Source: JAVBPB01 sp031549965
GTDB lineage: Bacteria; Bacillota; Clostridia; Lachnospirales; Lachnospiraceae
NCBI GenBank assembly: GCA_031549965.1
Contig: JAVBPB010000010.1
Coordinates: 16,430 to 80,429 of the forward strand
DNA length: 64,000 bases
Reading direction: 5' to 3'
The translations under genes were made by a program, and so were the position numbers. How positions within the stretch are numbered: position 1 is the first letter of the stretch; each line of letters opens with the position of its first letter. The notes under the pieces are model-generated. The model was not told the origin of the DNA, ran no database searches, and saw nothing but the letters and a program-made list of their open reading frames with translations. Shown here one piece after another: positions 34,934 to 44,988 of this stretch.

Positions 34934-35857
34934 CTATATCATTTCAGATATTAACCTAATCCCTTCACTTAGATTTATATTACATTTATATTTTAATATT
35001 TCGTTACTCTTTTTTACATCTGCCATAGAGTATGATATGTTATTATAATTTCTTTCTATACAAGTGGTTTTTATTTCCTTTCCAAAATGAGTATTAATCA
35101 ATTCTACTAATTGAATTAATGACGTAGAAACCCCTGTTCCTATATTAATAATTTGCCCATTACTGCTTTCATTATCAGACACATTTAATATAGAATTAAT
35201 AACATCATCAATATAGACATAATCTCTAGTAAACCTAGGATCACCTAAAATTAATGGTGATTTCGAATTTTTTATCAGATAAATAAATTTATGAACAATA
35301 TTTGAATGTAAAGGATTGATATTTTCATTATATCCATATATATTAAAGCATCTTAAAGTAACAATGTTTAAGTTATATAATTTATAATAAATGTCAGCAT
35401 AATATTCTTGGCAAAGTTTTGATATTGCATATGAAGAATATGGTAACGGTTTTGCATTTTCACTGACCGCGGTACTACTACTGCCATATACCGCTGCTGA
35501 TGATAGCTGAACTATTTTTTTTATGGATTTTGAATGAATACAAGCATTAAAAAGGTTAACCGTAGAAATTATGTTATTATTGAAACTATCAAGATTTAAG
35601 TTTTCTTTTTTATTTTTTGATAGCAACTGTCCATGTCCGCTTCCAGCAAAATGATATATTATGTCAATACCATCAATCACTTTTTCACAGAAATTATAAT
35701 CACAAAGATTTCCCTTCATCAATTGCAAGCCATTAATACTATATAAATTATCATTAAATTCTATATCGCATACTCTAATAAATTCCGAATTATTTATTAT
35801 ACTTTTTAAGAAACAATATCCAACAAATCCCGCCCCACCTGTAACAAGAATTTTCAT
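34934..35857 (-). CDS. NAD-dependent nucleotide-sugar epimerase/dehydratase
   Basis: A 307-residue extended SDR. TGGAGFVG at 6-13 binds NAD; Ser119/Ser120, Tyr143 and Lys147 (YAISK) form the active site; RCFNIYG and RDYVYIDDV are the usual sugar-nucleotide epimerase motifs. It should act on a UDP-, GDP- or dTDP-sugar. The start overlaps the end of the Nudix gene by 4 bases (ATGA), showing translational coupling. Confidence 0.9.
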   Translation of the reverse strand: MKILVTGGAGFVGYCFLKSIINNSEFIRVCDIEFNDNLYSINGLQLMKGNLCDYNFCEKVIDGIDIIYHFAGSGHGQLLSKNKKENLNLDSFNNNIISTVNLFNACIHSKSIKKIVQLSSAAVYGSSSTAVSENAKPLPYSSYAISKLCQEYYADIYYKLYNLNIVTLRCFNIYGYNENINPLHSNIVHKFIYLIKNSKSPLILGDPRFTRDYVYIDDVINSILNVSDNESSNGQIINIGTGVSTSLIQLVELINTHFGKEIKTTCIERNYNNISYSMADVKKSNEILKYKCNINLSEGIRLISEMI

Positions 35858-36642
35858 TTGTTTACCTCTCTTAAAATATCCCTTGCATCAATTTCTCCTG
35901 TTAGAACAAGGAAAAATTCTTCCATATAATCTATTAATCTTCCTCTATTTTTATTTATAAAACTTTTAATTACACTCTTGTCATTCTTTACTAATAGTAT
36001 TGATTCAAGTTCTACTTCTTGCTTATCTTTATGTAAAAACATTTTATATTGTTCAAATATTCGTAATATATCCTCTGATGAATATGTAAGATTTGCTATA
36101 AATAAAAAGTTTATAAATGATAGATTTTTTCTGGTAATAAAATATTTAGGTTCTACACTTAATACCTTATCCTTGTTACTAATAGCAATTCCTAATTCTT
36201 CATAAGTTTCTCTTTCAATACATCTTAATGGTTCAAATTTATTATTACAAATATCCTCTTTAGAAAATGCACCACCAATAAATTTGATTTTATTTGCTAA
36301 TGAGGTCCACTCAGACATAACTGCTAATACATAATAGTTATCTGATGTTAAAGGAAGTATATTAGAAGCTATTGAACGACAAATATTTTCCCCACAGAAA
36401 TTATTATTTACGCTATAAATATAATGATCAAAAGTTGTTTTTTTAACATTGAAATTTATAATATTGTTTACTGCATTTATAGAATCCACTGTAAATATTT
36501 CACCATTTGTTGACTTTTTTTTGGTTGTATATTCTGTCCAATTATCTCGTATTTTCATTATAATTTCATTAGGTAATTCCACATTCATATCATTATAATT
36601 AATAGAACAATTAATATAATCATAAATTAATTCACTTATCAT
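35854..36642 (-). CDS. Nudix hydrolase-like protein
   Basis: A 262-residue protein with a Nudix-box-like segment near residues 122-151 (GGAFSKEDICNNKFEPL followed by RETYEELGI). The R-E-x-x-E-E-x-G half is perfect, while the first half has an insertion relative to the strict G-x5-E-x7 spacing. Such enzymes cut nucleoside diphosphates linked to other groups, including nucleotide sugars. The first 100 residues have no recognised domain. It lies directly before, and is coupled to, the epimerase, which suggests a shared nucleotide-sugar substrate. Confidence 0.72.
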   Translation of the reverse strand: MISELIYDYINCSINYNDMNVELPNEIIMKIRDNWTEYTTKKKSTNGEIFTVDSINAVNNIINFNVKKTTFDHYIYSVNNNFCGENICRSIASNILPLTSDNYYVLAVMSEWTSLANKIKFIGGAFSKEDICNNKFEPLRCIERETYEELGIAISNKDKVLSVEPKYFITRKNLSFINFLFIANLTYSSEDILRIFEQYKMFLHKDKQEVELESILLVKNDKSVIKSFINKNRGRLIDYMEEFFLVLTGEIDARDILREVNK

Positions 36643-36660
36643 TTAATATATTCTCCTTGT

Positions 36661-37704
36661 TTAAATAAAATTTTCATGGTACAAATCTAAAGCGAGCGCT
36701 TCGCATGCAATATTGTAAGAATCGTGCTTACATGGCTTTCGACATAAATTTAAATCAATATTTTGAATTAATTCAAGATGTTTATTACTAAACCAATGAT
36801 TAACAAATCCACTATTATAAATATTACCAATAATATAGTCAATATCATTTCTTTTTAAAACACAAAGTGGGATATCTCCATTAGCTTTAACAACTGCAAC
36901 AAGTGAACTTGTGTAGCATTTTAAATATTGACGTTTGTCATTAACATGTAGCCATTTTACTCCTGCATCAAAAATTTGTAAATCCAACTGATTGTTTAAT
37001 TCAATAGCCCTTTTTACTTCCGATGCAGCTTTAATCCAAACATGCTTATCAACTTCATAAGGTAATGAGGCTGGCCTATATTGAATAAATCTAACACCTA
37101 AGTCATTTGCCAATAAAGAGGCTTGAAAAATATCACAAACATTATCTGGTACAATTAGGTAACCCAACCCAATTTTATTACGATTTGGGAGTTCAGAAAC
37201 ACATTTTATATTTTCAATTACTGTATCAAAATAATCAACACCATGGACTTTTTTATATGTATCCTGATTTGCTGCATCTAAACTTACTCTGACAAATTTT
37301 AAATACTTTACTAAATCTTTAATTTTATTTAGCAATAACCCATTTGTTATTAACCCTATGTCTAAACCTAAGCTCAAAGCATATTCAATTATTTCACAAA
37401 CATCAGGATGTGTTGTTGGTTCTCCACCACCAGAAAATTCCACAGCTTTTGTCCCATTTTCACTCAACTCTTTTATTAATTCCTTAACTGTTTTTGTATT
37501 CATAATAATTGGCTCTGCTTTTTTATCTGTTCCAAAAAAACAATGTTTACATTTATTATTACAAAATCCATCAGTCAAATCAATTTCGCAAGTCACAGGC
37601 ATTACAATTTTCTCATTTTGTAACTTCCTTAATTTCTCATTATGTAAGAGTACTTTAGTTTGAACAAATGGTGAAACCAAATCAGAATAAAACTTTATAG
37701 ACAT
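36661..37704 (-). CDS. Radical SAM/SPASM-domain protein
   Basis: A 347-residue radical SAM enzyme. The C-x3-C-x2-C motif is at 48, 52 and 55 (CNNKCKHC), followed by EFSGGGEPTTHP for SAM binding. The C-terminal part has CYTSSLVAVVKANGDIPLCVLKR and CRKPCKHD, the layout of a SPASM domain with auxiliary clusters. The start is the ATG at 37704, with AAAGGGGG upstream; a reading that begins at 37782 has no site. SPASM enzymes modify peptides, sugars and cofactors. With the second radical SAM gene at 26499 the cluster has two such enzymes. Confidence 0.9.
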   Translation of the reverse strand: MSIKFYSDLVSPFVQTKVLLHNEKLRKLQNEKIVMPVTCEIDLTDGFCNNKCKHCFFGTDKKAEPIIMNTKTVKELIKELSENGTKAVEFSGGGEPTTHPDVCEIIEYALSLGLDIGLITNGLLLNKIKDLVKYLKFVRVSLDAANQDTYKKVHGVDYFDTVIENIKCVSELPNRNKIGLGYLIVPDNVCDIFQASLLANDLGVRFIQYRPASLPYEVDKHVWIKAASEVKRAIELNNQLDLQIFDAGVKWLHVNDKRQYLKCYTSSLVAVVKANGDIPLCVLKRNDIDYIIGNIYNSGFVNHWFSNKHLELIQNIDLNLCRKPCKHDSYNIACEALALDLYHENFI

Positions 37705-37717
37705 TATATATCCCCCT

Positions 37718-39010
37718 TTATATAATAGATTTAAATAATATTTCTTTAAATCTATAATCTTCATTAGCAAATGGAAATTCATATATAAAACTTACCTTAA
37801 AATTTATAAATTCAGGTACTATAGAACATGTTCTATTTATAAATCTCGCTTCAAATTTTTTATCTTCTTTTAGAGTTTTATCTAAGTAAACCGTTAAATG
37901 AAAATCGCCATCTTGAATTATTTTAATTTTTTTTATGTCTTCAAAATAATCATGAAAATATATTCCACGCATAACTCTTCTAAATATTTTGCTTCCATAA
38001 TAAGAAGTATTTTTTAATTTTTCATTTTCTCTTTCAGAAACTAATTCAATAATATCTGAATCGCAACCACATTCACAATTACTTTTAATAAGTTTAGCTC
38101 TATCTCCAAGGTAATATTTTAATAATGGCATATCATCATTTATTAAATTTGTAATAACCACATCTCCTATTTTATTATACTCATCAATTATATTTCCTTG
38201 TTCATCAATTATATCAATTATCAAATAGTCATCATTAATATGCATATTTCCATTAACACATTGATATGCGATATTCCAAAATTCTCTAGAACCATAATTA
38301 CTAATAATTTGACAATTGTATACTTCAGAAATCAGGTGCCTCTGTTCATTATTTAAATGTTGACTTGTATATTCAATAAATTCTATCTTTTTATTACAAA
38401 ATAAATCTGGTTTTATCTCCTTTACTTTCTCAGCAAATTTATATAAAATTAGTGGAGTTCCAAAAATCCATTTAGGAAGCATCCTATTCCAATCATCAAT
38501 TATATATTTCATGTCATCTTCATCAAAATCCCACAAATTTATTGATAAAATATCTTTTCTTGTTGGATGCAAAAATAAAAACCCATTGTTAATTTGAGTA
38601 TTTGAATATATTGTTTTTCTCTTTTTAAGCAAATGCATACTTTCAATCATTCGAGTTTTTGGCGATTTAATAATTGGAAAAGGTCTACCAGTAGTTCCTG
38701 TTGTAAACTCAATATTCCAAATCTTATTATCTATATTAATTTGTTTATCATGATTGTTTGATAAATCAATAATATTTTTTAATAACTCTTCAACTTTTAT
38801 ATCACTCATATTTGCTTTAAAATCATTTGATATGTATTCAATAAGATTATCAAGAATATCTTGCCTTTTTATGGGTGCAATTTTAAAATAAAAATCCCAA
38901 ATATTAGTTTCACATAAGTCTTTATTACTAATTAAATTTTTATAATAAGAATTATCAGATAATACGCTTAAAAATCTTAATAATTTCTTATTTAATCTAT
39001 AATTCATCAT
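37718..39010 (-). CDS. PaaK/CapK-like AMP-forming ligase
   Basis: A 430-residue adenylate-forming enzyme of the phenylacetate-CoA ligase/CapK branch. EFTTGTTGRPFPIIKS near 101-116 is the ATP-binding motif, SNYGSRE replaces the usual YG-x-T/S-E, and NCECGCDS near 310 is a cysteine cluster seen in this branch. CapK-like relatives attach acyl groups in capsule and antibiotic clusters. Here it probably activates a second acid or amino acid. It sits 13 bases upstream of the radical SAM gene in transcription order. Confidence 0.83.
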   Translation of the reverse strand: MMNYRLNKKLLRFLSVLSDNSYYKNLISNKDLCETNIWDFYFKIAPIKRQDILDNLIEYISNDFKANMSDIKVEELLKNIIDLSNNHDKQINIDNKIWNIEFTTGTTGRPFPIIKSPKTRMIESMHLLKKRKTIYSNTQINNGFLFLHPTRKDILSINLWDFDEDDMKYIIDDWNRMLPKWIFGTPLILYKFAEKVKEIKPDLFCNKKIEFIEYTSQHLNNEQRHLISEVYNCQIISNYGSREFWNIAYQCVNGNMHINDDYLIIDIIDEQGNIIDEYNKIGDVVITNLINDDMPLLKYYLGDRAKLIKSNCECGCDSDIIELVSERENEKLKNTSYYGSKIFRRVMRGIYFHDYFEDIKKIKIIQDGDFHLTVYLDKTLKEDKKFEARFINRTCSIVPEFINFKVSFIYEFPFANEDYRFKEILFKSII

Positions 39011-39074
39011 TATTTTTCCCTCAAATCTAAATATATTAATGAAATTGGTGCTTATTTCAAAAGTTTATATCCAT

Positions 39075-40808
39075 TTATAAACTGTATTGTTTTTCAAAAA
39101 GTAAATCATATATTTCATTTTTGCCTCGTAAATTTTCATTAGTATCAATTGCTACAATTTCACCCAAATCCATTACAATTACACGATCGCACATAAGTAT
39201 AGTTGACAATCTGTGTGAAATTGTGATTACTGTTTTGTTTTTTGACAATTCCTTAATTGCTCGAATGATTTCCATTTCACTTTCACTATCAAGAGAATTG
39301 GTAGATTCATCAAAAATAATTATGTCTGAATCTTGTAATAGTGTTCTTGCAATTGATAACCGCTGCTTTTGCCCTCCTGACAGCTTAATGCCATTCTCTC
39401 CTATTATCGTATTAAATTTATCTGGCAAATTCTCTATAAAGCTATATATATTTGCTTTTTTGCAAGCTTGGATTAACTCTTCATCACTTGCTTGTTTTTT
39501 TGAAAATTGCAAATTTTCTTTTACAGTTAAATTAAACATCCAAGGATTTTGCAGTACAATCCCAATCTTATTTACCACACTCTCAAAAGAAATATCATTA
39601 ATATTATTATCACCAATTGTTATATTTCCTGATTTTGGTTCATACATACCTATAATAAGGTTTATAAGAGTAGTTTTCCCACACCCACTTCGTCCCACAA
39701 TTCCAATATGTTCTTTAGGGTAAATTCTTAAGCTAACATTGTTAAGTATCAATCTTTGAGAATCGTTATATTTAAAGCATAGATTTGAGAGTGTAATGCC
39801 ATGGCTTAACTTTACCTTTGGTTTTTCTGAAATAATAATATCAAAAACTTCCATCACTCTTTTAATGCTTGGAATATCATTCTTAAGCCCTAATTTAGAA
39901 TCCGTAATCTTTGCTATACTTTCAAAAAACTGGGAGTAATAGTTCATGAACGCAAGGAGTATTCCAACGTTCATGTGTCCAGAAATAATTAGAAGTCCAC
40001 CAATAAAATATAAATTCATTTTTGTAATAAAAAAATCTTTGAAATCTATAAAAGTTTTATTTAAATACACATATATTTGACTCTTAATAAATGATTCGGA
40101 AAGTTTGATTCTATAATCTTGGAAAATCTCATTATGTTTTTCTTCAAGACTGTTTGATTTTACTTCTTTCCAGTTTTGAAATGTATCATACAAAAAACTA
40201 CTGTATTTACCTTGTAAGTCACGTTGAATCTCACTAACTATTTTTACTTTTCTACCTATGATATTCGCAAACCAAAAAGATACTGGTACCATAACTATGC
40301 TAATGGCAGCAAGAATGGGACTCATAACAAACAATATTATTATTATAACGGTTGCGTTGGATATATCAAATAAGTAGCCAAGTATATGCGTGTTAAGAAA
40401 ATTTTCAATAATTGAAACATCGTTATCCATTCGTTTTTTCAGATCACCTATCTCATATTTCTCAAACGCATTTATGTCCATTTTAGTATACGTTTTAAGA
40501 AGCTGGGTTTTTATTTTAATACTAAGTTTAAAAAACAACTTGTTATAAAGCTTTTTATTTACCACTATACCTAATGTTTGTAATAAAAATATACCTATAT
40601 ATCCTAATATAACAAATGCAAGTAACTTTAAGTTTTTGTCAATAATTATATTGTTAATAAATATTAAGTAGAGTAATGGAGTGATAAGTGATAAAATAAG
40701 AAACCATACTTGTAATCCCCCTAAAACAATATATAATTTATACTCACACTTGATAAATGGATAAACTTTATTAAAAATATCTATTCTTTGCGATTTAATT
40801 TTACACAT
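39075..40808 (-). CDS. ABC transporter, fused membrane and ATPase domains (second half)
   Basis: A 577-residue half-transporter: six transmembrane helices in about residues 25-290, then an ATPase domain with Walker A GIVGRSGCGKTT, signature LSGGQKQRLS, Walker B IIIFDES and a switch His (ISHR). This is the type IV exporter form. Its start overlaps the end of the neighbouring ABC gene by 8 bases, so the two halves form a heterodimer. It is likely to export the product of the cluster or to give self-resistance. Confidence 0.92.
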   Translation of the reverse strand: MCKIKSQRIDIFNKVYPFIKCEYKLYIVLGGLQVWFLILSLITPLLYLIFINNIIIDKNLKLLAFVILGYIGIFLLQTLGIVVNKKLYNKLFFKLSIKIKTQLLKTYTKMDINAFEKYEIGDLKKRMDNDVSIIENFLNTHILGYLFDISNATVIIIILFVMSPILAAISIVMVPVSFWFANIIGRKVKIVSEIQRDLQGKYSSFLYDTFQNWKEVKSNSLEEKHNEIFQDYRIKLSESFIKSQIYVYLNKTFIDFKDFFITKMNLYFIGGLLIISGHMNVGILLAFMNYYSQFFESIAKITDSKLGLKNDIPSIKRVMEVFDIIISEKPKVKLSHGITLSNLCFKYNDSQRLILNNVSLRIYPKEHIGIVGRSGCGKTTLINLIIGMYEPKSGNITIGDNNINDISFESVVNKIGIVLQNPWMFNLTVKENLQFSKKQASDEELIQACKKANIYSFIENLPDKFNTIIGENGIKLSGGQKQRLSIARTLLQDSDIIIFDESTNSLDSESEMEIIRAIKELSKNKTVITISHRLSTILMCDRVIVMDLGEIVAIDTNENLRGKNEIYDLLFEKQYSL

Positions 40809-42543
40809 TTGCGTTCACCTCATTATGGCTATACTGCTCTTTAAAAAGTTTAATGTAAGGTAGACATGATTGCAATAAAGTTGCATGATTGTCAAATGCT
40901 ACAACACGTCCATCTTCAATTACAGCAACCTTATCAGAATTGAGTATTGTTGAAAGACGATGTGCAATAATTATTAATGTTCGATTATTACATAATTCAT
41001 CCCATGATGTTCGAATAATTGTTTCTGCTTCAATATCTAATGAACTTGTTGATTCATCAAAAATAAGTATTTTGGGGTTTTTGTAAAATATCCTCGCTAT
41101 CATCAATCGTTGTTTTTGCCCACCAGAAAAATCAATCTCATTTCTTCCAATAATTGTATCTAAACCATTAGGTAATGATTTTACTAAATCATTTAGATGT
41201 ACCATTTTAAGTATATGCCATACCTCCTCATCATTTGAAATATGGTTATCAAATGTTATATTGAAACGAACAGTACCATTAAAAATTGTATTTTCTTGGT
41301 GTACAATACCTATTTGACTTCTTAAATTATGTAGATTGTAATCATTAATATTTGTACTATCTATGTATATATCACCCTGATTTACCTCATACAATTTATT
41401 TATAAGATTAACAATAGTTGATTTTCCTGCACCACTACGCCCTACCAATGATATCTTCTCTCCGTGGACAATTTTCATTGAAATATCCTTTAATACATTA
41501 ATGCCATTACCATAAGAAAACCATACATGATTAAATACTATATTCCCCTCCTCAATCTCATTTTTTAAAGAATTTTCATTATAATTATCACTATCTTCTT
41601 CAAAAATCCCCATAACTCTTTCAATTGAAACCATATTGTAAGAAATATTAACTATTCTATTGTTAAGATTATTAAAAATTCTAGTACAAGTTCCAAAATA
41701 AGATATACAGGCTGTAAATCCTCCAACTGTAAGATTTCCTTTCATTATAAAGATTGCTGAAATTGTATATAAAATCATTTGCGCCAATACTGATATTCCA
41801 GAATTTACTCTTTCTGAAAGTATTTCTACTTTTCCAGATTTAATTTGCAGGCGCATTATTTTTATAGTCTTACCTACGTAATCAGATATAACATTTTTTG
41901 AAGCACCCAACAGTCTAACATCCTTCATTCCTCTAATTATTTCAAACAGCCATGAAGATAATAATCCGTTCTTTTTTGAGATATCAGCATAATATTTTTT
42001 AGCCTTTTGGGAAAAATATCTTGATAAATATACAATTACAGGTGTAATAATAACTGTAAAAACTCCAATCCATATATTATGGTAGAATATAAAAATAATT
42101 GCCAATATTAAATGTTGTACCCCTCCTATAAAATAGAATATATTCCAATGAATAAAATTCATAAATTCTGTTGTATCAACATCCATTCGAGAAATAATAT
42201 CCCCACTATAAATATCTATAAGTTTCTCCCCTTTATAGGACAATATTTTATTAAAAATGTCAGAGCGAATATCAAATAAAAATTTTGTCATAAGTGAAGC
42301 CCACGACATATTTAATATAAAATGCAAAATTTGATTAAAAAGATATAACAAACCATATGTGCCAACAATCGTCAGAAATACAGACATATTTTTATTATGG
42401 AATACTTCATCAACAAGTTTACCAAAAATATATGGATAAATTGAAGAAATAAAATTAGTAATAATAATACAAAAAAGTAATATTGTAAATTTCAACTTAT
42501 GTGGCTTAGCATATTTTAATATAAATATAATCTTTTCTTTCAT
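40801..42543 (-). CDS. ABC transporter, fused membrane and ATPase domains (first half)
   Basis: A 580-residue half-transporter with six N-terminal helices and an ATPase domain (Walker A GRSGAGKST, signature FSGGQKQRLM, Walker B ILIFDES, switch region IIAHRLS). ATG at 42543 is chosen because GGGAAGG lies 5-6 bases before it; a GTG at 42564 has no site. It is the first gene of the 14-gene run, so the promoter should lie in the preceding 500-base gap. Both halves have complete catalytic motifs. Confidence 0.92.
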   Translation of the reverse strand: MKEKIIFILKYAKPHKLKFTILLFCIIITNFISSIYPYIFGKLVDEVFHNKNMSVFLTIVGTYGLLYLFNQILHFILNMSWASLMTKFLFDIRSDIFNKILSYKGEKLIDIYSGDIISRMDVDTTEFMNFIHWNIFYFIGGVQHLILAIIFIFYHNIWIGVFTVIITPVIVYLSRYFSQKAKKYYADISKKNGLLSSWLFEIIRGMKDVRLLGASKNVISDYVGKTIKIMRLQIKSGKVEILSERVNSGISVLAQMILYTISAIFIMKGNLTVGGFTACISYFGTCTRIFNNLNNRIVNISYNMVSIERVMGIFEEDSDNYNENSLKNEIEEGNIVFNHVWFSYGNGINVLKDISMKIVHGEKISLVGRSGAGKSTIVNLINKLYEVNQGDIYIDSTNINDYNLHNLRSQIGIVHQENTIFNGTVRFNITFDNHISNDEEVWHILKMVHLNDLVKSLPNGLDTIIGRNEIDFSGGQKQRLMIARIFYKNPKILIFDESTSSLDIEAETIIRTSWDELCNNRTLIIIAHRLSTILNSDKVAVIEDGRVVAFDNHATLLQSCLPYIKLFKEQYSHNEVNANV

Positions 42544-43050
42544 AATTGCCTTCCCAAATTCCACTATTTGTTATAACTTTAAAATAGTAAATTATGTTTA
42601 TAGTCTTTACTTTGATCCTATAATAAGATAATTTTTTAACTAAAAGCTTTACAGAATATATCTTTCTTGTCATTGATTCTCCATTATATAGATACCTTTA
42701 GCACTAATAAAGTTCTTAATTACATTTTGCATTTTTAAACTGAGATCGATATGATTTTCTGTTACTTTAACTTACTCCTTTTCGTTTCAATCCTTTTTAT
42801 TAATTATTGAAGATTTAATTTTAATTAAAAGTTAATCTTCTGTAACACTAATTAAATTGTAGTAATATAATTACTTTCATGTAATAATTTTCATATATCT
42901 TACACAATTTTATCAATTATAACATAAATTTACAAGTTTCTATTTTTTTGAATAGGTGTCTATATTTTCTATTAATAATAAATAATAGATTATTTTTTTA
43001 AATTGATATGTTTATTTTTTATAACAATTATTATTTCATTATTTATTTTT
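42544..43050. other. Promoter region of the metabolite cluster
   Basis: About 500 very AT-rich bases without a gene. On the minus strand a TATAAT lies at 42688-42683 with only a weak -35 candidate. No riboswitch or operator structure is clear. The prcB-like gene's terminator closes the right side. Confidence 0.4.
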
Positions 43051-43101
43051 AAAAAAATATGACCTCTTGATGCATCAAAATGCATTAAGAAGCCATATTT
43101 T
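43051..43101 (-). terminator. Terminator of the prcB-like gene
   Basis: On the minus strand, AAAAATATGGCTTCTTAATGC is mirrored, with a few mismatches, by a segment ending CATATTTTTTT. It directly follows the stop codon. Its sequence is unlike the terminators attached to prcB-end copies B, D, F and G. Confidence 0.6.
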
Positions 43102-43512
43102 TTAATTAAACACCACCGACTTATCAATCTTCTCCAACTTCACCACCACAAACGGATAAGTAAGTGCCTGAGTCACCACCTCATCCTTAGAAGGCCCCAG
43201 CAAATTAGTATCTATATAAACCGCATTACTAGTCAAAAACAACTCATCCACCGTAATACTATACCCTCCGGTCTTCTGTACCCCATAGCCAACCACAATA
43301 AATAAATAATCCCCATCCTCATAAGTAAGCTTAAATGGCACTTCCTTCTTCTCATTTATAACCTTCATCAGTTCCTTAGGTACTTCATCATTTTCCACCA
43401 CAGTAAACTCCAAATCTTTTAACTTTTTCAAATCATTATCTTGTATTTTACAAGCTGTTAATCCTAACATCGTAACCATCATAATCAGAAAAACGCTAAT
43501 GATTTTTTTCAT
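43102..43512 (-). CDS. PrcB-family C-terminal domain lipoprotein (intact copy)
   Basis: A 136-residue lipoprotein: signal peptide with lipobox LTAC (Cys21), a linker, then the PrcB C-terminal domain (GYGVQKTGGYSITVDELF onward). In spirochaetes PrcB belongs to a surface protease complex, but the domain is widespread in small Gram-positive lipoproteins of unknown role. ATG at 43512 has GGAGGT upstream; a longer reading to 43575 lacks a site. It is the only complete version; four or more copies of its last 65 codons lie between 19.3 and 26.5 kb. It appears to be the anchor of that array. Confidence 0.83.
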   Translation of the reverse strand: MKKIISVFLIMMVTMLGLTACKIQDNDLKKLKDLEFTVVENDEVPKELMKVINEKKEVPFKLTYEDGDYLFIVVGYGVQKTGGYSITVDELFLTSNAVYIDTNLLGPSKDEVVTQALTYPFVVVKLEKIDKSVVFN

Positions 43513-43605
43513 ATAACCTATAACCTCCAAAAGGCTCTTTCTAAATATTATGCCTTTTCGTTTAAAATATTCCAAGTTATATAAGTAAAATCATTAGCAC
43601 CTAAA

Positions 43606-44988
43606 TTAATTATTCTTAATAAACTGACTAATATCCTCCATCACTTTGCTATCAACAACTGATGACTTGGAATATTCCGCAGGTGTCGAATTCCCTTCAC
43701 CAGCCATCATTAAATGATTTAACTTTTGATAAGTTATAAAAGTCCAATTGTCTTTATCTTTAAATTCATTTTTCCATAAATTAAACTCATCCACTGTAAC
43801 CTGATAATCTCTTTCCCCCTGTAAAACCAATATTGGGGATTTAATATCTTTAGCAACTTCAATAGGATTATACTCTAAAATATTCTTCCAATAAGCTTTA
43901 TAAGCCCCTAACACAACATCTTCATCACTTAAATTATCTATACTCTTAAGCTTTTCCATCTCAGTCTTTAATTGCTCAATTTGCTTTTTCTCTTCTACAC
44001 TTATATTATTATCTGCATTTGCAATATATTCTGTTTGATATAAAATCAAATCAGAAAGAGGTGACACATTTCCTGCCATTATTATATAACCTTTAATGCC
44101 ATTATCCAAAGTTTCTTTTGCAATACTTGGAATCTGGTTTCCCCCTAAGCTGTGACCCAAAATATATATATTTAAAGGATCAACCCTATCAATCTCTTTT
44201 GCCATTCTTGAAGCTGCCACTGCATCTGAAACTGTCTCATCATATACAGTCATGCTCTTGTCTGCTATGCATTGCTCCTTATAAGCAAAGGTTCTTTTGT
44301 CATATCTAATAGAAGCAACACCCCTTTTTGCAAGCCCCCATGCAATATCCCTAAAAGGTTTATTGCCAAGGATTGTTTCGTCTCTGTCACTTGGACCCGA
44401 ACCCTGTATCAAAACCACTAAAGGAAATTTATCTCCTTCTTTTGGCATGGTTAAAGTTCCTGCTAGGTTAAATTCTCCGTTCTTTACTGTAATATCTGAT
44501 TCTATAATATTATCCGGCATTAAAACACTTAACTCCTCTTGATAATCGCTAAAATTAACCCCTGCAATTTCTCCGTCCTCTGTAAATACCACATTTATAT
44601 TCGTATTATTATTCTGAAACTCTATTGGAACTTTAACAATTTGATAAACACCGCTCTTTTGTTCATATGCCTTTTTTATCTCTTTTACATCACCCAACAT
44701 TTTTAATGATGAAGCAATTGAAAGCTTTAAACTTCCATTATCAACAGCTTCTTTCATTTCTTTAATAAAATTATATGAATTCTTAATTTTATTAAAATCC
44801 AAAGCAATCATATCATTTACAAAGGATAATCCAACTGTAGTATTCTCACCAGTAATTATCTCGTAGTTAATAGTTTCTTCAATATTAGAGGTACTATCCT
44901 CATCTTTTACGTTCTTTTGGCATGATACACTTATCAATGTAATAGAAAATATAACCAACAACAAATCCCAATTTCTTCTCCTCATCAT
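43606..44988 (-). CDS. Alpha/beta hydrolase lipoprotein with DUF3887-like N-terminal domain
   Basis: A 460-residue exported lipoprotein (lipobox SVSC, Cys23). Residues of about 45-150 form a DUF3887-like domain. The alpha/beta hydrolase domain follows, with nucleophile Ser280 in GHSLGG, an oxyanion segment QGSGPSDRD, the acid in LQGERDYQVT and the His in LNHLM. It likely hydrolyses esters or peptides outside the membrane. It precedes the prcB-like gene by about 90 bases and may be co-transcribed with it. Confidence 0.88.
   Translation of the reverse strand: MMRRRNWDLLLVIFSITLISVSCQKNVKDEDSTSNIEETINYEIITGENTTVGLSFVNDMIALDFNKIKNSYNFIKEMKEAVDNGSLKLSIASSLKMLGDVKEIKKAYEQKSGVYQIVKVPIEFQNNNTNINVVFTEDGEIAGVNFSDYQEELSVLMPDNIIESDITVKNGEFNLAGTLTMPKEGDKFPLVVLIQGSGPSDRDETILGNKPFRDIAWGLAKRGVASIRYDKRTFAYKEQCIADKSMTVYDETVSDAVAASRMAKEIDRVDPLNIYILGHSLGGNQIPSIAKETLDNGIKGYIIMAGNVSPLSDLILYQTEYIANADNNISVEEKKQIEQLKTEMEKLKSIDNLSDEDVVLGAYKAYWKNILEYNPIEVAKDIKSPILVLQGERDYQVTVDEFNLWKNEFKDKDNWTFITYQKLNHLMMAGEGNSTPAEYSKSSVVDSKVMEDISQFIKNN

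Noticed and set aside
37718..39010. Phenylacetate degradation role for the PaaK-like ligase
   Set aside because: No other phenylacetate genes are nearby and the context is biosynthetic; the branch includes CapK-like enzymes.
39121..39723. Long plus-strand frame inside the ABC transporter gene
   Set aside because: Complementary to conserved ATPase motifs of the real gene and without a start signal.
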